A stretch of DNA of 64,000 nucleotides from Methylobacterium sp. E-066 (lineage in GTDB: Bacteria > Pseudomonadota > Alphaproteobacteria > Rhizobiales > Beijerinckiaceae): assembly GCF_022829635.1 (NCBI RefSeq), contig NZ_JAKSYO010000207.1, forward strand, positions 22,690 through 86,689, in the 5' to 3' direction. The first letter of the stretch is position 1. Each line of letters starts with the position of its first letter. The notes beneath the pieces are model-generated. The model did no database searches. It had not been told where the DNA came from and saw only the letters and a program-made list of their open reading frames with translations. This document shows positions 25,693-34,845 of the stretch, piece by piece. Made by a program: the position numbers and the translations under genes.

Positions 25693-26588
25693 CGGGGGCT
25701 CCCGGCGAACGCGCGGCTGATGCGGTTCGCCGAGAGCACCACCAGCACCACCACGATCCCCGGCGCTGTGGTGATCCACGACGCGCGGGAAATGTAGTTG
25801 CGGCCCTCCGCGATCAGCAGGCCCCATTCCGGAGTCGGCGGCGGCGCGCCGTAGCCAAGGAAGCCCAGGGTCGAGATCGACAGGATCGCGGTGCCGAACT
25901 GGAGCGCCGCGAGGCCGATGACCGAGGTCAGCGAGTTCGGCAGCACGTGCCGCCAGAGCACGCGCCAGAAGGTACCCCCGGAGCCGTAGGCGGCCTCGAC
26001 GTAGTCGGCGCCGCGCACGCGCACGACTTCGGAGCGGGTCAGCCGGGCGAAGCTCGCCACGGAGGCGAGCCCGACCGCGATCGCGGCATTCACCGTGCCG
26101 AAGCCGAGGAGCACGATGATGGTCAGCGACAGCAGCAGCGTCGGGATCGCCAGCAAGGTGTCCACGAGCCGCATCACCAGGAGGTCCACGAGCCCGCCCC
26201 TCGCGCCGGCCACGAGGCCGAGACTCGTCCCGGCGAGGAGCCCGACGGTCACGGCGACGAAGGCGCCGGACAGGGAATGGACCGCGCCGTGCACGATCCG
26301 GGCATACAGGTCGCGGCCTAAGGCGTCGGTGCCGAGAAGGTGGGCGGCGCTCGGCGGCAGCAGCTTCTCGCGGGCGATGCCGGCGACCGGGTTCTGGCCG
26401 GCGAACAGGCCGGGCGCCAGCGCCCAGAGCACGACGGTCGCGATGACGAGCCAGGCCAGCACAAGTCCCGGCGGCGTGCGGCGCAGGGCGGCGAATCCGC
26501 CTCGCGCGATCCGCCGCGCCGCCGCGGCGGGTGCCGTTCGGCCGGCCTCGGAGCCGGAGGCGAAGACGCGCGTCGGGACCGTACTCAT
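25689..26588 (-). CDS. Oligopeptide-type ABC transporter permease (DppC family)
   Basis: 299 aa. The N-terminal OppC segment contains PGLVLAWLVIATVVLWALAPGLFAG and HLLGTDALGRDLYARIVHGA, the standard DppC hallmark. The EAA loop reads VEAAYGSGGTFWRVLWRHVLPNSLTSVIGL. It is coupled by 4-nt overlaps to the DppB-like gene upstream and the ATPase downstream. The ligand is unknown; in this neighbourhood a sulfur-containing peptide or glutathione-type compound is plausible. Confidence 0.9.
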   Translation of the reverse strand: MSTVPTRVFASGSEAGRTAPAAAARRIARGGFAALRRTPPGLVLAWLVIATVVLWALAPGLFAGQNPVAGIAREKLLPPSAAHLLGTDALGRDLYARIVHGAVHSLSGAFVAVTVGLLAGTSLGLVAGARGGLVDLLVMRLVDTLLAIPTLLLSLTIIVLLGFGTVNAAIAVGLASVASFARLTRSEVVRVRGADYVEAAYGSGGTFWRVLWRHVLPNSLTSVIGLAALQFGTAILSISTLGFLGYGAPPPTPEWGLLIAEGRNYISRASWITTAPGIVVVLVVLSANRISRAFAGSPR

Positions 26589-27523
26589 CGGGCGTCCGCC
26601 TCGGCGATGCGCGGGTCGAGCAGCGGATAGAGGAGATCGACCGCGAGGTTGATGAGGACGAAGGCCGTGGCCGAGATCACCACCACGGCCTGGAGCACCG
26701 CCATGTCCTGGTTGGCCACCGCCTGCTGGGTCAGGGTGCCGAGCCCGTTGAGGCCGAACACCGTCTCGGTGACGACCGCGCCGGCCAGGAGTTCACCGAA
26801 GAGCACGCCAGCGATCGTCAGCGTCGGCAGGAGCGCGTTCGGGACGACGTGGCGCCACAGGACGGAATGGCGGCTCGCGCCCTTCGCTCGCGCCACAGCG
26901 ACGAAGGGCTGGGTCAGCACGGCGTCGATGTTGCGCATCAGGATCTGCGCGAGCGGCGCCGAGATCGGCACCGCCAGCGCCGCGACCGGCAGGATCAGCC
27001 GCTCCCACGGTCCCGGGTCGATCACGGGGACGAGCTTGAGCTGGAACGAGAACACCTGGATCAGCAGAATGCCGAGCCAGAACACCGGCACCGAGACGAA
27101 CAGCGACGGCAAAGCGGCGAGGCTGTTTCGCAGCCAGACGAAGCCGGTGAGGTTCGACAGGAAGGAGACGGCGAGCGCCAGGATCACCGCCGCCAGAAAC
27201 CCGAGCGCGGCGAGCGTCAGCGTCGCGGGCAGGTTCGCCGCGAGGCTATCCCGCACCGGCACCCCGGCCTGCACCGAGGTGCCGAAATCGCCGGTCAGGA
27301 AGTTGCCGAGCGCGTGCAGGTACTGGCTCCAGAGCGGCATGCCGGCGCCGTAGGCAGCGTGGATCTCGGCGATCTGCTCCGGGCTCAGCCCCAGATCCGG
27401 GTTCATGAACTTGATCAGGATCGCGTCGGCGGGCAACGCCTGCAGCAGCAGGAACGAGGCCGTGAACGCGGCGAGCAGGACGACCAGGGCCTGCCCGATG
27501 CGCGCGAGGAGCCGCCGCACCAT
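26585..27523 (-). CDS. Oligopeptide-type ABC transporter permease (DppB family)
   Basis: 312 aa from the ATG at 27523. First helix LLARIGQALVVLLAAFTASFLLLQALPAD, then the DppB-specific external loop with GLSPEQIAEIHAAYGAGMPLWSQYLHALGNFLTGDFGTSVQAGVPV. The membrane core and EAA loop AVARAKGASRHSVLWRHVVPNALLPTLTIAG follow. It lies 11 nt after the binding protein and overlaps DppC, so it forms the heterodimeric channel with that subunit. Confidence 0.9.
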   Translation of the reverse strand: MVRRLLARIGQALVVLLAAFTASFLLLQALPADAILIKFMNPDLGLSPEQIAEIHAAYGAGMPLWSQYLHALGNFLTGDFGTSVQAGVPVRDSLAANLPATLTLAALGFLAAVILALAVSFLSNLTGFVWLRNSLAALPSLFVSVPVFWLGILLIQVFSFQLKLVPVIDPGPWERLILPVAALAVPISAPLAQILMRNIDAVLTQPFVAVARAKGASRHSVLWRHVVPNALLPTLTIAGVLFGELLAGAVVTETVFGLNGLGTLTQQAVANQDMAVLQAVVVISATAFVLINLAVDLLYPLLDPRIAEADAR

Positions 27524-27534
27524 CGGCAAGGCCC

Positions 27535-29202
27535 TCACGGCCGGGTGAGCCAAGTGCCGTAGAAGCTCGGCCGTCCGACCGCCTCGAAGGCCAGCCCCTT
27601 GACCAGGGGCGAGGCCGCGAAGGCCTGGGGCTCCTCGAAGATCGGGATCACGTAGGCTTGGTCGAGCAGGTATTCCTGGACCTCGCCGACCAGCTGGAGG
27701 CGCTTCGCCCGGTCCGGCTCGCCCGCGATCGCATCGAAAAGGCCGTTCAGCCTTTCGTCGACGAAGGCCTGGACCTTCGTCGACGATCCGCCCTTCTGAA
27801 GGAGCGCGTCGCGGTTCTTCGGATAGAACTGGCTCTTGATCACGTCCGGGTCGGCGCGGCCGACCATCACGGGCGCGACGCCGGTCTTGAGCGGGTCGAG
27901 CATGTCGAGGGTGCGGCTGCCGGAATCGCCGGCGAGCACGGACAGCTTCACGCCGACCTTCGCCCATTGCTGCGCGACGAGCTGCAGCATGTCCTTGTTC
28001 TGCGGCTGCGGCAGAGATTCGTAGGCGGTGAGCGCGAGTTCGCGGCCGTCCTTGCGGCGGATGCCGTCGGGGCCGACCCGCCAGCCCGCCTCGTCGAGGA
28101 GCCTCCGCGCGGCCACCGCGTCCGGCGCGAGCTTCGCGGAGAGATCGCGGTAGCCGGTCGCCGTCGCGGCGATCACCGAGGTCGCGCGGGGATAGTGCTC
28201 CGAGTAGAGCGTATCCACGATCTCGCGGGTGTCGGTGGCGAGGGTCAGTGCCCGGCGCACCCGAAGGTCCGCGACCAGCGGATTGTCGGGCCGGAACGCG
28301 ATCGAATTGTTCACGCCCCGCGTCGAGGGCGCCGAGATCGGAAAACCCTTCGCCTCCACCTCGCGCTCGTCATAGGCCTGGATCTGGCGGATGATATGCG
28401 CCTGACCGGCCAGGAGTGCGCCGATCCGGACGCTGTCCTCCGGCGTCACGATCAGCTTGATCCCATCGAGATAGGCCCGCCCGCCATGGCTGGATTGCGG
28501 CGGCCCCCAGGCATAGTCCTTGCGCGCGGCGAACTGGATCTCGCGCCCGAGCGTCTCGCGGACGATGACGAACGGCCCCGAGCCGACGATCCGGGTCGCG
28601 TCGCCGAGCTGATCGAAGGGCAGGGCCAGCGTCTTCGGCGCGACGAGCCCCGAGCCGATGACCGAGGTCGCCTGCAGGAAGCCCGGCGAGGGCTTGGTGA
28701 AGTGGAAGCGCACCGTGAGCGGCCCGAGCACCGCGCTGCGGGCGTAGTTGTTGATCGCCTCCGAGACCGGCAGCTTGAGGTCCTTGTTGCCAAGACCGAA
28801 CGTGTCGAAGTTTTTGGCGACCGCTGCGGCATCGACGGGGGTGCCGTCGGAGAAGGTCACGCCCTCGCGGATCTCGAACGTGTAGGCGGTGGCATCCGCG
28901 TCGACCGTCCAGGACTTGGCGATCCACGGTTCGATCTCGAGGGTCTTCGGGTTCTGATAGGTGAGCTTGTCGGTGATCTGGTTGAGGATGCCGCCGTTCG
29001 GGTAGAAGCCGCCCGCCGGGGGATACAGGTTCGTGTGCGCCTGCTGCTCCAGGTAGACCAGCGTGCCGCCCGTCACGGGCTCCTCCGCGGCCGAGGCCGG
29101 CACCGCGACGAACGCCGCCAGCACGGCCGCCACGGCGCCGAGGGCGGCACGACGCGTCGCCGCATCGCCGCCCCAGCGCCGGCTCGCTTCGTCCCTGGTC
29201 AT
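27535..29202 (-). CDS. Oligopeptide-type ABC substrate-binding protein (SBP_bac_5 family)
   Basis: 555 aa from the ATG at 29202, with GGGAG 8 nt upstream; an ATG at 29226 is possible. It has a Tat/Sec-like leader (RRWGGDAATRRAALGAVAAVLAAFVAVPASAAEE) and the family motifs EPWIAKSWTVDADATAYTFEIREGVTFSDGTPVDAAAVAKNFD and VGSGPFVIVRETLGREIQFAARKDYAWGP. The C-terminal QEYLLDQAYVIPIFEEPQ segment is typical of dipeptide/nickel binders. It resembles the second binding protein at 34826. It is first in its operon and divergent from the VOC gene. The ligand is unknown. Confidence 0.88.
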   Translation of the reverse strand: MTRDEASRRWGGDAATRRAALGAVAAVLAAFVAVPASAAEEPVTGGTLVYLEQQAHTNLYPPAGGFYPNGGILNQITDKLTYQNPKTLEIEPWIAKSWTVDADATAYTFEIREGVTFSDGTPVDAAAVAKNFDTFGLGNKDLKLPVSEAINNYARSAVLGPLTVRFHFTKPSPGFLQATSVIGSGLVAPKTLALPFDQLGDATRIVGSGPFVIVRETLGREIQFAARKDYAWGPPQSSHGGRAYLDGIKLIVTPEDSVRIGALLAGQAHIIRQIQAYDEREVEAKGFPISAPSTRGVNNSIAFRPDNPLVADLRVRRALTLATDTREIVDTLYSEHYPRATSVIAATATGYRDLSAKLAPDAVAARRLLDEAGWRVGPDGIRRKDGRELALTAYESLPQPQNKDMLQLVAQQWAKVGVKLSVLAGDSGSRTLDMLDPLKTGVAPVMVGRADPDVIKSQFYPKNRDALLQKGGSSTKVQAFVDERLNGLFDAIAGEPDRAKRLQLVGEVQEYLLDQAYVIPIFEEPQAFAASPLVKGLAFEAVGRPSFYGTWLTRP

Positions 29203-29436
29203 CTTCGATCTCCCGTCTCTCACCATAGAGGACCGGCCTTTGTCGCGATGCAATAAGCGCCGATCACAAAGCGACATCCTTCTATCCAGCCAGGATTCCC
29301 GGGGATGCTTTGTCCATTGCTTGCGGCGCTTTCGTAAATAACCATCGCTTTGTTTGCGGTGGGCTTTCGTGGCACGCTGCGCGGGGATGAACCGCTTCGC
29401 TTCCGAACGGCGAAGCAGCGAGGATGGACCTGCCGC

Positions 29437-30171
29437 ATGCCGCTCAGCCTGGACCACGTCGTCATCGCCGTCGCCGATCTCGACGCCGCGATCCGGGATT
29501 ACGGGGCGCTGGGCTTCACGGTGGTTCCGGGCGGCGAGCATGCGGGTGGCGTCACCCACAACGCCCTCGTGGTCTTCGCCGACGGCACCTACCTGGAGCT
29601 GATCGCTTTCCGCCGGCCCGATCTGGATTCCCGCTGGTGGCGGCTGCTCGACCGGGCGGGCGAAGGGTTTGTCGATTACGCGCTGCTCCCCGACGATGTC
29701 GGCGCCGCGATCGCGCGCGCCAACGCGCGCGGCCTCGATCTCGAAGGGCCGTTCGACGGCGGCCGCGCCCGCCCGGACGGCGCCGTGCTGCGGTGGCAGA
29801 CGGCGCGCTCGCCGCGCCCGGACGTGCCCTTCCTGTGCGGCGACCTCACGCCGCGGGCCCTGCGCGTGCCGGAGGGGGCGGCCCGGCACCACGCCAACAG
29901 CGTCTCGGGCATTGCCGAGGTCGCGGTCGCCGTGAGGGATCGGGCGGTCAGCGCGCAACGGTACCAGGCCCTGCTGGCCGCAGATCCCGGGCAGACGGCG
30001 TTCACCCTGGGCGGCAGCATCCTGCGGCTCGAGTCGGGCGCCGAGGTCGCGCAGGCCGTCGATGCAAGGGACGAGGGGCCTTACGCCGTGCGGTTCCGGT
30101 CGTCCGGCCCGGCGGCGGAACTCGATCCGGCCCGCACGCACGGCGCACGCCTTCAGGTCGGGGCCGCTTGA
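29437..30171 (+). CDS. VOC-family protein (glyoxalase-like domain)
   Basis: 244 aa from the ATG at 29437, with GAGGA upstream. The N-terminal glyoxalase-type module starts LDHVVIAVADLDAAIRDYGALGFTVVPGGEHAGGVTHNALVVFADGTYLELIAF, containing a His and a Glu positioned like VOC metal ligands. A second, weaker module begins around VSGIAEVAVAVRD (about 165). The family includes lyases, isomerases and dioxygenases, so no reaction can be assigned. It faces away from the oligopeptide transporter operon (234-nt shared promoter region) and converges on the cysteine synthase gene with only 21 nt between. Confidence 0.75.
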   Translation: MPLSLDHVVIAVADLDAAIRDYGALGFTVVPGGEHAGGVTHNALVVFADGTYLELIAFRRPDLDSRWWRLLDRAGEGFVDYALLPDDVGAAIARANARGLDLEGPFDGGRARPDGAVLRWQTARSPRPDVPFLCGDLTPRALRVPEGAARHHANSVSGIAEVAVAVRDRAVSAQRYQALLAADPGQTAFTLGGSILRLESGAEVAQAVDARDEGPYAVRFRSSGPAAELDPARTHGARLQVGAA

Positions 30172-30192
30172 CCCAGCCGACAGCCGATTCCC

Positions 30193-31260
30193 TCAGCCGA
30201 GGGGACCATGATAGGTCGGCTTCGGACCGGTTCTGACAGCCGGGCTCGACCACGCGCCCGATCGGCGCTGGAGGCCGGGCGCGGGATCGGGTTGGGGTGT
30301 CCGGTCTCCCTCGACGCCAGGCTGGGAGAGGTAGCGCTCGCCGCTATCCGCGATGATGGCGACGATGGTCCGGCCGGCATTCTCCGGCCGCGCGGCCAAT
30401 TGGGCTGCCGCGAACAGAACCGCCCCCGAGGACGGCCCTGCCGTGAGCCCTTCGTCCCGCGCCAGCGCCCGGGCCGTGAGCCGAGCCTGGGCCGTCTCGC
30501 ACGCGATCACCGCGTCGACGACGCCGGAATCGTAGTTGCCGGGGAGATGCTGCGCCTCCACCTCGGTCACCTTGTGCACGCCCTCGACGGTGTCCACGTC
30601 CGGATGGTCGGGGGTCGGGACCGAGCCGGCCGCCGGCTCGACCACCACCACCTTCAGGCCGGGCTTCTGCGCTTTCAGGTAGCGGCCGGTGCCCGAGACC
30701 GTGCCCCCGGTTCCCACCGCCGACACGAGGATGTCGACCGCCCCCGCCGTATCGCGCCAGATCTCCGGGCCGGTCGTCTCGAAATGGATCCGGGGGTTGG
30801 CCGGATTGCTGCGCTGGTTGGTGTAGAGGGCGTCCGGATTCTCCTGTTGCACCCGATCGATGATGAGGTCCACGGCGCCGGGCTGCAGGAACTCGGCATC
30901 GTCGATCAGGATCGTCCGGGCGCCGTATTGGTGGATCAGGGCGATCTTCTCGGGGCTCGTGGAGGCGCGCAGGTAGAACTTCGCCCGGTAGCCCCGGGCC
31001 GCGGCCAGGGCCGCGAGCCCGATCCCGGTATTGCCGCTGGTGAGATCGACCAGCGTCTGGCCGGGCCGGAGATGCCCCTCGGCCTCCGCGGCGCGGATGA
31101 TCCCCCAGGCGGTGCGGTCCTTGATGCTGCCGGCCGGGTTCAGATACTCGATCTTCGCCAGGATGCGGCAGGGACTGGTCTGCCGGCCGCCGAAGCGCTT
31201 GAGTTCCAGCAGCGGCGTGTTGCCGATCAGCGCGGCGAGATGATCGGACCATGCGGTCAT
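30193..31260 (-). CDS. cysK: Cysteine synthase family PLP enzyme (O-acetylserine sulfhydrylase-like)
   Basis: 355 aa. PLP lysine Lys47 in NPAGSIKDR, substrate loop TSGNTGIGLAALAAARG (74-90), phosphate-binding SAVGTGGTVSGTGRYLK and the C-terminal IIADSGERYLS. Normal cysteine synthases end near that last motif; this one continues for about 45 low-complexity residues (DRTPQPDPAPGLQRRSG onward). The ATG overlaps the stop of the ABC ATPase as ATGA, so it is the 13th and last gene of the long sulfur operon. It would convert sulfide (or sulfite after reduction) freed by the monooxygenases and O-acetylserine to cysteine. CysM or cystathionine beta-synthase-like specificity cannot be excluded. Confidence 0.85.
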   Translation of the reverse strand: MTAWSDHLAALIGNTPLLELKRFGGRQTSPCRILAKIEYLNPAGSIKDRTAWGIIRAAEAEGHLRPGQTLVDLTSGNTGIGLAALAAARGYRAKFYLRASTSPEKIALIHQYGARTILIDDAEFLQPGAVDLIIDRVQQENPDALYTNQRSNPANPRIHFETTGPEIWRDTAGAVDILVSAVGTGGTVSGTGRYLKAQKPGLKVVVVEPAAGSVPTPDHPDVDTVEGVHKVTEVEAQHLPGNYDSGVVDAVIACETAQARLTARALARDEGLTAGPSSGAVLFAAAQLAARPENAGRTIVAIIADSGERYLSQPGVEGDRTPQPDPAPGLQRRSGAWSSPAVRTGPKPTYHGPLG

Positions 31261-33020
31261 GCGTGGATCTCCAAGCCGGGCGCGCGCGCGGCATCGCTCG
31301 GACCGATCGGTTCGGCGGCCGCGTCCGGCGCCGCGCGGGCCGGCAGCGCGGGCAGCGCCGCCAGAAGGCGCCGGGTGTAGGAATCCGCGGGCGCCGCGAA
31401 GATGTCCTCGACCGGGCCGGTCTCGACGATCCGGCCATCCTTCATCACCGCGACGCGGTCGCTCATGTGCTGGATCACGCCGAGATCGTGCGAGATCAGC
31501 AGGAGGGTCAGGCCGAAGCGGTGCTGAAGGTCGGCCAGAAGGTCCAGGATCTGGGCCTGGGTCGTGACGTCGAGGGCCGAGACCGGCTCGTCGCAGACGA
31601 GGAGGTCGGGTTGGCCGGCCAGGGCCTGGGCGATCGCCACGCGCTGGCGCTGGCCACCCGAGAGCGTTCTCGGTCGCCGCGCCAGCATCTCGCGGGGCAG
31701 CCCGACGAGGGCCATCAGTTCGGCCGCCCGCGCGGCGCGCTGGCCGGCGGCGAGGCCGGGCTGCAGGCGCAGGGGCTGTTCGAGGATCCGCCGCACGGTG
31801 TCGCGCGGATCGAACGAGCCGAGAGGATCCTGGACGATGGTCTGGATCCGTGGGCGCAACGGTCGGCGGCTCCGCTCCGGTAGCGTGCTCCAGGGTCGCC
31901 CCTCGAACAGGACTTCGCCGCGATCCGCCCGCTGAAGGGCGAGGACGACCCGGCCCAGGGTGGTCTTCCCCGAGCCCGATTCACCGACGATGCCGAAGGT
32001 CTCGCCCTGCCGCACCCGAAGCGAGACCCCGGCCAGGGCATCGACCGCCCCGCCCGGGCGGGAAAACCGGACGGCGACGTCGCGGACTTCGAGGATGGGC
32101 TCGGCCGGACGAGGATCCCGCGCCCGCTCCGGGCGGGGGCCGGCTCTGGACAGCCAGCTCTGGCGCGTCTCGGGCCCCGGGACCGCGGCCAGCAGGCGGC
32201 GGGTATAGGCGTGGCGGGGATCGGCCAGCACCGCCCGGGCCGGACCCGCCTCGACGATCGCGCCGTGCTGCATCACGGCGATCGTGTCAGCGACCTGGGC
32301 CGCGACCGCGAGGTCGTGCGTGATCAGCAGCAGCCCGTGGCCGGCCCGGGCCAGATCCGCGAAGACCGCCAGGATCTGGCGCTGGATCGTCACGTCAAGG
32401 GCGGTGGTCGGCTCGTCGGCGATGAGGAGACGCGGACGGCCTGCCAGCGCCGAGGCGATGAGCGCCCGCTGCCGCAGGCCTCCGGAGAGTTCGTGCGGGT
32501 ATTGCGCCGCCCGGATTGCGGGGTCGGGGATGCCGACGCGGGCGAGCAGGGCCTGCACCTCCCCCGCCACCGCGTCCCGGGGCAGCAGGCGATGCGCGAG
32601 GATCGGCTCGGCGACCTCCTGGCCGATCCTGCGCAGCGGATCGAGGGAGACCAGGGCATCCTGGAGCACGAACCCGACCTGCCGGCCGCGGACGGCGCGC
32701 CACCGGCGCTCCGAGAGGCCGAGCAGGTCGAGGGCCCGGCCCTCGTGGCCGGTCAGCCGCAGCGCCTCGGCCCGGATCCGGGCGCGGGCCCCCGCCAGCC
32801 CGACAAGGGCCCGGGCGGTGACCGACTTGCCCGATCCCGATTCGCCGACCAGCGCCAGGACCTCGCCCGGCCTGATCGTGAAGGAGATGCCGCGCACCAC
32901 CTCGTCCGGACCGCTCCGGCCCGGAAAGGCGACGTGCAGCCCCTCGACCGCGAGGACGGGGGTGGACCGAGCCTCCTCCCGGAGAACCGGATCGCGGGGA
33001 TCGGCGCCCGCGCCGGTCAC
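31257..33020 (-). CDS. Oligopeptide-type ABC transporter ATPase with two nucleotide-binding domains
   Basis: 587 aa from a GTG at 33020 overlapping the permease stop (GTGA). The first ATPase domain has GESGSGKSVTARALVGLAG, QDALVSLDPLRRIGQ, LSGGLRQRALIA and IADEPTTALD. The second has GESGSGKTTLGRVVLAL, QDPLGSFDPRD, LSGGQRQRVAIAQALA and VCDEPVSALDV. It is a paralogue of the fused ATPase at 24064. An inter-domain linker of about 40 residues is Arg/Pro-rich. It powers the permeases encoded immediately upstream and is translationally coupled to cysteine synthase. Confidence 0.9.
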   Translation of the reverse strand: MTGAGADPRDPVLREEARSTPVLAVEGLHVAFPGRSGPDEVVRGISFTIRPGEVLALVGESGSGKSVTARALVGLAGARARIRAEALRLTGHEGRALDLLGLSERRWRAVRGRQVGFVLQDALVSLDPLRRIGQEVAEPILAHRLLPRDAVAGEVQALLARVGIPDPAIRAAQYPHELSGGLRQRALIASALAGRPRLLIADEPTTALDVTIQRQILAVFADLARAGHGLLLITHDLAVAAQVADTIAVMQHGAIVEAGPARAVLADPRHAYTRRLLAAVPGPETRQSWLSRAGPRPERARDPRPAEPILEVRDVAVRFSRPGGAVDALAGVSLRVRQGETFGIVGESGSGKTTLGRVVLALQRADRGEVLFEGRPWSTLPERSRRPLRPRIQTIVQDPLGSFDPRDTVRRILEQPLRLQPGLAAGQRAARAAELMALVGLPREMLARRPRTLSGGQRQRVAIAQALAGQPDLLVCDEPVSALDVTTQAQILDLLADLQHRFGLTLLLISHDLGVIQHMSDRVAVMKDGRIVETGPVEDIFAAPADSYTRRLLAALPALPARAAPDAAAEPIGPSDAARAPGLEIHA

Positions 33021-33883
33021 GAGCCGTCGCTCCCGGCCAGCAGGTCTTGCAGCCCGCGCCCGAGGATCGTGATGGCGATCACCGAGACCGCGACGACGGT
33101 CGCCGGCAGGACGCTGATCCAGGGCGCCGTGTCGAGGTAGTTCCGGCCGTCGGCCAGCAGCGCACCCCACTCGGCCACCGGCGGCACCACGCCGAGCCCG
33201 ATGAAGCTCAGGGCCGAGGCGGTCAGGACCGCATGACCGAGGCCGATGGTCGCCACCACCACGAGCGGCCGGGTCGCATTCGGGATGACGTGACGGAGGA
33301 TGATGGTCCGGCGCGGCTCGCCCAGCGCCACGGCGTGCTCGACATAGCCGGACCGGACGACCTGCAGGACCTGCGACCGCACCAGCCGCGCATAGCCGGC
33401 GATGCTCGAAAGACCCACCGCCAGCAGGGTGTTGGCCGGTCCGCGCCCCAGGGCCACGATGACGAGGAGCGCGAGCAGGATCTCGGGGAAGGCGAGGAAG
33501 ACATCGATCAGCCGCACGAGGATCGCCCGCACGACCGGCGGGGCGAGCGCCGCCGCCAGTCCCAGCAGCACGCCGCCCGCGCAGGCGACCAGCGTCGCGC
33601 CGAGGCCGATGGTCAGGGACAGCGACGTGCCGTGGACCACCCGGGCGAAGACGTCCCGGCCCAGCTGGTCGGTCCCGAACCCGTGGGCCGGGCCGGGGGG
33701 CGCCAGGATCGCATCGGTGTCGATCGCGTCGGGGGCGAGCCCGGTGAACAGGCCGGGCGCGGCGGTGGCGACGGCCAGGAGCAGCACGGGGACGAGGGGC
33801 ACGAGGAGGCCGGGCCTATGCCAGGGCGCGGGCGAGCCGCGATCGGGGCGGAGCCGGTCGATGATCGCGAGCATGTCGGTCAT
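33017..33883 (-). CDS. Oligopeptide-type ABC transporter permease (DppC family)
   Basis: 288 aa from the ATG at 33883, which overlaps the DppB-like stop. DppC hallmark HGFGTDQLGRDVFARVVHGTSLSL, membrane helices such as VACAGGVLLGLAAALAP and ILLALLVIVALG, and the EAA loop VEHAVALGEPRRTIILRHVIPNATRPLVVV. Part of the second complete oligopeptide importer, inside the 13-gene operon. Confidence 0.9.
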   Translation of the reverse strand: MTDMLAIIDRLRPDRGSPAPWHRPGLLVPLVPVLLLAVATAAPGLFTGLAPDAIDTDAILAPPGPAHGFGTDQLGRDVFARVVHGTSLSLTIGLGATLVACAGGVLLGLAAALAPPVVRAILVRLIDVFLAFPEILLALLVIVALGRGPANTLLAVGLSSIAGYARLVRSQVLQVVRSGYVEHAVALGEPRRTIILRHVIPNATRPLVVVATIGLGHAVLTASALSFIGLGVVPPVAEWGALLADGRNYLDTAPWISVLPATVVAVSVIAITILGRGLQDLLAGSDGS

Positions 33884-34845
33884 GGCGCGGCCCGCCTCAG
33901 GCGCGGATCGATGCGCCGGTACAGGGCGTCGAGGGAGAGATTGATCAGCACCGAGGCCAGCGCCGAGAGCATCACCAGGCCGAGGAGGAGCGGCATGTCC
34001 CGGGTCCGGATCGCCTGGATCGTGATCTGGCCGATGCCGGAGCGACCGAACACCGTCTCGGTCAGGATCGAGCCGCCGAGCACGCCGGCGAACAGCGTGC
34101 CGGCCAGCGTCGAGGCGGCGAGCGCGGCATGCCGCAGGGCGTGGCGCAGGCGCAGCGCCGCCTCGCCGACGCCGCGCATCCGGATCGTGAGCGCGAAGGG
34201 CTGCGCCAGCGCCTCCTCCAGCCCGTCCCGCAGCACCTGCGCGAGAAGCGCGGCCAGCGGCAGGCTGAGCGCCACCGCCGGCAGGACCAGCGCCGGGATC
34301 CCGTCGCCGCCGATGATCGGAAACCAGCCGAGGGTGAAGCTGAACAGCACGATCAGCAGCAGGCCGAACCAGTAGACCGGCGTGCTCAGCACCACGAGTT
34401 CGAGGCCGGAGAGCACGCCGCGCAGCCATCCGCGGCGGCCGGCTGAGACCAGGGCGCTCGCGAGGCCGAGGCCGAGAGCCAGGACCATGGCAGCGCCCGC
34501 GAGCTGGAGCGTCGGGCCTGCGGCTTCGGCGATGACCGTGATCACCGGCAGCCGATACTGGTAGCTCTGGCCGAAATCCCCGGCGAGCGCGTGCGCGACG
34601 TAGCGGGCGTACTGGACGGCCAGGGGCTGGTCGAGGCCGTAGCGCGCGACGAGGGCGGCCCGCTCCGCGGCGTCGACGACGTTCTCGCCGCCGGTCAGGA
34701 TGGCGACGGGATCGCCCGGAATCGCCTTGATCGCGACGAAGGCGATCGTCGCGGCCGCCCAGAGCACGCTGAGGATCACGCCGAGGCGCTGCAGCGCGAC
34801 GACGAGCCCGGCCGGGGCGGTTCGGCTACGGGGCGAGCCAGGCAT
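33880..34845 (-). CDS. Oligopeptide-type ABC transporter permease (DppB family)
   Basis: 321 aa from the ATG at 34845, starting 20 nt inside the end of the binding-protein gene. First helix LGVILSVLWAAATIAFVAIKAIPGDPVAI, external loop with DAAERAALVARYGLDQPLAVQYARYVAHALAGDFGQSYQY, and EAA loop RMRGVGEAALRLRHALRHAALAASTLAG. The tight overlap with its binding protein supports one functional transporter. Confidence 0.9.
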   Translation of the reverse strand: MPGSPRSRTAPAGLVVALQRLGVILSVLWAAATIAFVAIKAIPGDPVAILTGGENVVDAAERAALVARYGLDQPLAVQYARYVAHALAGDFGQSYQYRLPVITVIAEAAGPTLQLAGAAMVLALGLGLASALVSAGRRGWLRGVLSGLELVVLSTPVYWFGLLLIVLFSFTLGWFPIIGGDGIPALVLPAVALSLPLAALLAQVLRDGLEEALAQPFALTIRMRGVGEAALRLRHALRHAALAASTLAGTLFAGVLGGSILTETVFGRSGIGQITIQAIRTRDMPLLLGLVMLSALASVLINLSLDALYRRIDPRLRRAAP

